Below are positions 40,771 through 44,420 of a stretch of DNA of 44,420 nucleotides, one piece after another. How positions within the stretch are numbered: position 1 is the stretch's first letter; each line of letters opens with the position of its first letter. The translations under genes and the position numbers were made by a program. The DNA is from CAYLYU01 sp964501925 (lineage in GTDB: Bacteria; Pseudomonadota; Zetaproteobacteria; Mariprofundales; Mariprofundaceae), in NCBI GenBank assembly GCA_964501925.1, contig CAZCTM010000017.1, positions 1 through 44,420 on the forward strand. The letters are read 5' to 3'. The notes below the pieces were generated by a model. That model was given only the letters and a program-made list of their open reading frames with translations. It had not been told where the DNA came from and did no database searches.

Positions 40771-41283
40771 ATGCGCAGATTCACAGAATCCATAAGAAAA
40801 TCAATAGCAGCCCAAGACTGGTATGGAGCGCTATCTACAGCGCTTACTTTACCCGATGTTTGCGGAAGACTTGAAAATCCAACTATGGGTTCTAAAGCCA
40901 GATACGTAGAGTGGTTTCAGCAGTGGTTGCAGCCTGAATATACACTTAAAATTGGACCGGATGAAGAAGAACACGTGTTTCTTCATGGAGAAGATTGTTA
41001 TGCATTGAGATGCAGCTATCTACATGAAGGTGGCTCCAATATTGAAGAGCAACGTGCCCAAAAAGCTTTAGAAGATTTTCATTTTATTACTCCAAGGCCA
41101 GGGTGCTATGTTCACTGTAATCAATCGAACAATACATTACAGCTACAAGTTGATGTGTTCTGTAATCAAATAGCTGATGCAGTCGATAGGTGGTTTGAAT
41201 CAATTAAAGACAATAGTGATGTTCGGCGACGTATGGGTGGGTTGTTAGTTATCCACGATTCATCTAAAGGCATCAGTTTTTGA
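40771..41283 (+). CDS. Uncharacterised protein with an Rx4H (HEPN-like) motif
   Basis: A 170-residue soluble protein. The string DCYALRCSYLHEGG contains R80-x4-H85, the form of the catalytic motif of HEPN ribonucleases. I also see FTESIRKSIAAQDWYGALSTAL, a helix typical at the start of such all-helical proteins, and FHFITPRPGCYVHCNQSN and LQLQVDVFCNQIADAVDRWF later. The family seems widespread in islands, but I know no proven function. HEPN ribonuclease activity is an inference from one short motif. The start is ATG at 40771 with AAGGATAAC upstream. It follows the DUF3800 gene in the same direction, and the two may be one unit. Confidence 0.6.
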   Translation: MRRFTESIRKSIAAQDWYGALSTALTLPDVCGRLENPTMGSKARYVEWFQQWLQPEYTLKIGPDEEEHVFLHGEDCYALRCSYLHEGGSNIEEQRAQKALEDFHFITPRPGCYVHCNQSNNTLQLQVDVFCNQIADAVDRWFESIKDNSDVRRRMGGLLVIHDSSKGISF

Positions 41284-41325
41284 GAAATTAGGGTTATGAG
41301 GAATGGGGGGTCAGGGCTTAATGGG

Positions 41326-41496
41326 ATGGACGCCCCGCCTCTTCATACGGCATCGCGATGTGCCAGAATGGATGCATTGCTGGCTGAGAAGCACCAGGCA
41401 TGGTCAACTGGAAGGCGCTATTTTGACATGACCGAGTTCCATGAATGGCGTGAGGCAAGACAGGAATACCAAACCAAGGTGCGGACTATCAAATGA
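41326..41496 (+). CDS. Small hypothetical protein
   Basis: A 56-residue frame from ATG at 41326 (or 41296 with a poor first ten residues that copy a GC-rich repeat-like stretch). It reads ALLAEKHQAWSTGRRYFDM, TEFHEWREARQEYQTKVRTIK and is rich in charged and aromatic residues. The composition looks coding. No family is recognised, and it could be the end of a larger lost gene. Confidence 0.35.
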   Translation: MDAPPLHTASRCARMDALLAEKHQAWSTGRRYFDMTEFHEWREARQEYQTKVRTIK

Positions 41497-41841
41497 AAAC
41501 TCCGAACCTGACGGGAAATAAATTTGCAGCAACTTTGGGACTTGATCTTCGGGAGTATTGCTGGAATTAGAAAAAAATTATAAATAGTTAGAGAAAAGAA
41601 GATAGAAATGAGAATTAAATGAACTTGCCGATGTTAACAAATCAGAGGTATCGGCCAATACCAACAGATACAGTAGTGGCTTGTCGAATATTCAATCCCT
41701 TTTTGATTCAATTAGAAAAGTTGAATTTAATATAGGGCTGTAATTCAGAGTCATACTACAATGGCACCCGGCCCCATCGAATATTTGCAGCCCATTCAGA
41801 AGGTAAAATTTACTAAGTTGTTAATAAGGGAGGGGTGACCG
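41497..41841. other. 345-base AT-rich gap without a recognised gene
   Basis: I see only short frames. One frame at about 41610-41745, ending LSNIQSLFDSIRKVEFNIGL before a stop, has protein-like composition but no start after its upstream stops, and may be a gene remnant. No repeats or tRNA are visible. The last bases hold the ribosome binding site GGGAGGGG of the next gene. Confidence 0.5.
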
Positions 41842-44400
41842 ATGATAATATGGGGCTCAAAGGCACGAGAATTCGTAGAACAGGAAGGTTCTTTTTTCTG
41901 TCCAGTATGCCGAAAAGAAACTTCTTATCAATTAAAGCGGCTGGGGAAATATTTCACTCTTTACTACATGCCTCTGTTTCAAATTAAGGATTTAGGAAGG
42001 TTTGTTGAATGCAAACAATGTAAAAACCTTCTTAAAGAAGAGGTACTCAATTACCAGCATGAACAGGCTATATCAAGCGATCCTGGTAAGGAGGAGGAAA
42101 GCCTGTTCTCTTCTGTGGCAGAACTCGTTCAAGTGCAGATGCTATTTACATCTATGCTAATAGAGCATGAGTTATCTAATTTAACAGAGGAGCAAAAAAA
42201 GAAATATCTGGCATTTGAGCTTGGTGTAATAGAATACTTTGATCAACTTATGATGAGAACCGAATCAGATAATGAATCTGATATAAGGGTGATGAATTTC
42301 CTAATTTATTATGTCAATTCCAAGTTCTCAAATCATTCGGAAAATGATTTGCGTTTCTGGACAGATGCATTAATTAATGGTCAAGGCTTCAAAGAGCGTA
42401 AGTTAGGGTTTAACTCGGTAAAACACCATTGGAACTCGGATGGTTCTAAGCGAGCCAACTATTTCCCAGGTGCATTCTTAATGGAAGCATTAGGAATAAA
42501 GCCAAACAAGTCGCCAGCTACAGATCTTGATCAACAATCTTCTCAATCAAAGCCGCCTGAGGATGCTGTAATCCAGTCAGAAGTTCCAGACCATGATCTG
42601 AATCAGGGGAGCTACGGGGCATCAAAAGAGAGTTCCAGCACCATAGACTTATCTTCCCTAAAAATAGAAAAGCGAATGCCCGCTAAAGAGCTTGGAGATG
42701 AGATAGGAGTTGATGAACATTTAATAATAGCAAAGATCATGGTTGGAGATCTAAAAGGCGAGAAGGAAAATGGTGAATGGTTTGTTCTTCCTTCGCGCGA
42801 AGCATCTTCCCCTCCATCTGAAGAAGAAACTCAATCCAATACAAATCAGTCTCATAAAGCAAAGCAACAAATCCATAATCAAAAGAAGACCAGCCCTTTT
42901 TCCACATGGAAAATAATCATGCTGATTTTTCTGATCGGAGGGATAGCAAGAGGATTGTTTGTCTTAGGCCATAGGCCATCACATAGCGACATTATGCTTA
43001 GCCCCCAAGTTCAGGAGGCTCTTGAAAAATTCGTTATTGAGAATCAGCAATCGCATTCAACTAATGGCATTCTTGAAAAATCACCTGAAGCCAAGCCTAT
43101 TGAGAGCAATCTCAATGAGGGAAATCAGTTTCTACAGTCTAAGGGACAGGATAAAGCTGAAGTGGAAGCCAAGATTCTGGAAATGCTATCTAATCCAAAG
43201 CAGGACCATACTGAAGAAATGAAGTGGTTTCGTGAGAAAGCAGATCAAGGGAATTTAGAGGCCCAGAAATTTCTGGGATTCGCTTATTATTATGGAGGGT
43301 TCTTAAAACAGAATTATACGGAGGCAGCAAAATGGCTTCAAAAGGTAAAGGAGCAGGGAGATGCCGAGGTTCAAAATGTCTTGGGTGCTATGTATGCACA
43401 AGGCCAAGGCGTGGAGAGGGATGATGCCGAGGCTGTAAAAATGTGGCGTAAGGCTGCCGCGCAGGGGCTTGCTGCTGCTCAGTATAATCTGGGTGCAATG
43501 TATATTGCAGGCAGAGGAGTTAAGCCCGACTATGTTGAGGCAGCAAAGTGGTTTCATAAGGCTGCGGAGCAAGGAGATGCTGGGGCAGAGAATACTTTGG
43601 GCAACATGTATATGACAGGCTTTGGAGTTGAAAAGAACTATGTTGAGGCGGTCAGATGGTACCGAAAGGCAGCCGACCAGGGATTCGTTAAGGCGCAGTT
43701 ACATCTTGGCCAAATGTATGCTGCAGGAAGAGGTGTGAAGCAGAGTAATGCTGAGGCAAAGATTTGGTTCAGTAAAGCAGCAAAGCAGGGGAATGCCGAT
43801 GCCAAATCCAGGTTGGAGCAATTAAACAAAAAGGAAAAGCGGGAAGCCAAATCTGAAATTCTGCCGTGGAAGGCCAAAGCACCCCAAAAAGATATTCAGG
43901 TGTTTGATGCCTCTGAACCTTTACCATGGAAAGTTGATGCAATAGCAGGACAAGCTAAGCAGTGTCAGGAACTTTACCGGGAAAAACAGTTCAGACAGGC
44001 ATTTCCAATGTGCAAGAAAGCGGCGGAAGGGGGAAATGCTGAGGCCCAATATGTTTTGGGCTTAATGTACGAGAAAGCCCAAGGCGTGAAGAAGGATTAT
44101 GCCGAGGCTGTAAAATGGTTGAAGAAAGCGGATAGGACAAAGACTAAACAATCAGATGGCAATATCAGGCTAGATAACGCGTTCAAATCATTAATATCAA
44201 ATATAGCCGCAACCGGAGATGCAAGTACGGAAGAATGGAAGCTACTTTCAGCAGATGAAGGGTATATTTTACTTTACAGAGCAAACGAAAATGGAGATGT
44301 TTTCCTCAACCATGTGCCACTGCCCAAATATAAGTCGTCATCTCAAATAGGGGGTTGGTATTTACTGGGCGGTTTCAAGGTCGAAGTGCAACACGCCTGA
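41842..44400 (+). CDS. Zinc-ribbon, single-span membrane protein with Sel1 repeats
   Basis: An 852-residue protein. The N-terminus has a zinc ribbon (Cys20, Cys23, Cys57, Cys60; FFCPVCRK and VECKQCKN) with the FTLYYMPLFQI stretch typical of zinc-ribbon family membrane proteins. Residues about 85-210 look helical, perhaps TerB-like (inference). A low-complexity Ser/Pro/Gln linker follows, then one membrane span (about 355-377, IIMLIFLIGGIARGLFVLG). From about 455 to 675 there are six Sel1-type repeats, such as AAKWFHKAAEQGDAGAENTL, and one more near 730-765. The C-terminus ends with a short unassigned domain. Sel1 repeats usually bind partner proteins. With one span the repeats should lie outside the cytoplasm. 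The start is ATG at 41842 after GGGAGGGG. Confidence 0.8.
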   Translation: MIIWGSKAREFVEQEGSFFCPVCRKETSYQLKRLGKYFTLYYMPLFQIKDLGRFVECKQCKNLLKEEVLNYQHEQAISSDPGKEEESLFSSVAELVQVQMLFTSMLIEHELSNLTEEQKKKYLAFELGVIEYFDQLMMRTESDNESDIRVMNFLIYYVNSKFSNHSENDLRFWTDALINGQGFKERKLGFNSVKHHWNSDGSKRANYFPGAFLMEALGIKPNKSPATDLDQQSSQSKPPEDAVIQSEVPDHDLNQGSYGASKESSSTIDLSSLKIEKRMPAKELGDEIGVDEHLIIAKIMVGDLKGEKENGEWFVLPSREASSPPSEEETQSNTNQSHKAKQQIHNQKKTSPFSTWKIIMLIFLIGGIARGLFVLGHRPSHSDIMLSPQVQEALEKFVIENQQSHSTNGILEKSPEAKPIESNLNEGNQFLQSKGQDKAEVEAKILEMLSNPKQDHTEEMKWFREKADQGNLEAQKFLGFAYYYGGFLKQNYTEAAKWLQKVKEQGDAEVQNVLGAMYAQGQGVERDDAEAVKMWRKAAAQGLAAAQYNLGAMYIAGRGVKPDYVEAAKWFHKAAEQGDAGAENTLGNMYMTGFGVEKNYVEAVRWYRKAADQGFVKAQLHLGQMYAAGRGVKQSNAEAKIWFSKAAKQGNADAKSRLEQLNKKEKREAKSEILPWKAKAPQKDIQVFDASEPLPWKVDAIAGQAKQCQELYREKQFRQAFPMCKKAAEGGNAEAQYVLGLMYEKAQGVKKDYAEAVKWLKKADRTKTKQSDGNIRLDNAFKSLISNIAATGDASTEEWKLLSADEGYILLYRANENGDVFLNHVPLPKYKSSSQIGGWYLLGGFKVEVQHA

Positions 44401-44420
44401 TATTTCGTTCGTAGTATTCA

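Overview
The window looks like a piece of a proteobacterial chromosome, most likely gammaproteobacterial. The reasons are a HisZ-type histidine enzyme next to purA, an Aat leucyl/phenylalanyl-tRNA-protein transferase, TrmL, a MidA-like methyltransferase, a DUF4156 lipoprotein and a BioA-type biotin gene. I cannot name a genus. The core is moderately GC-rich and tightly packed, with many 4-base start/stop overlaps and frequent GTG and TTG starts. Three stretches are visibly more AT-rich and look acquired: about 1-820, 17.2-19.2 kb and 39.6 kb to the end.

Layout. 1-820: remains of an Rhs toxin tip with a small membrane protein behind it, a perfect hairpin and a stub of a REP-associated transposase. 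827-7053: class V aminotransferase, serA, hisZ, purA and an iron-type alcohol dehydrogenase in one direction. 7048-8767 (minus): pgsA, trmL, trxA, with a DnaA-box-like cluster in the gap after pgsA. 8832-12931: MidA-like methyltransferase, a MITE-like element, an RlmD/TrmA-family RNA methyltransferase and a dipeptide-type binding lipoprotein. 12932-16986: a DUF3179 fragment, map, aat and dapE-queF-dapF. 17086-19213: tRNA-Glu(CTC), a second orphan Rhs tip with its membrane partner, and a repeat-flanked non-coding segment. 19214-22828: an oxidative pentose phosphate operon (zwf-gnd-pgl) whose glucose-6-phosphate dehydrogenase carries a C-terminal cyclic-nucleotide-binding domain. 22914-26869: hydrolase-OsmC fusion, two envelope proteins, bioA. 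26938-34190: a nine-gene V/A-type ATPase operon (I-K-F-E-A-B-D-G/H-unknown) with every junction overlapping and no recognisable subunit C. 34253-39464: mazG, a DUF3467 gene, a membrane protein with a cyclic-nucleotide-binding-like domain, thiE-thiD, and queG-gph. 39.6 kb to the end: an island with a DUF3800 protein, a protein with an Rx4H motif of the HEPN kind, small remnants and a large zinc-ribbon/Sel1-repeat membrane protein.

How it fits together. The housekeeping genes cover serine, histidine, purine, lysine/peptidoglycan, queuosine (queF, queG), thiamine and biotin synthesis. The two features I consider most unusual are the G6PD-cyclic-nucleotide-binding fusion, which would allow direct second-messenger control of NADPH supply, and the pair of orphan Rhs tip plus three-helix membrane protein cassettes that share the same downstream repeat. 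The DUF3800/Rx4H pair is a possible defence or toxin module, by inference only. All functions are read from sequence motifs; no searches were run.
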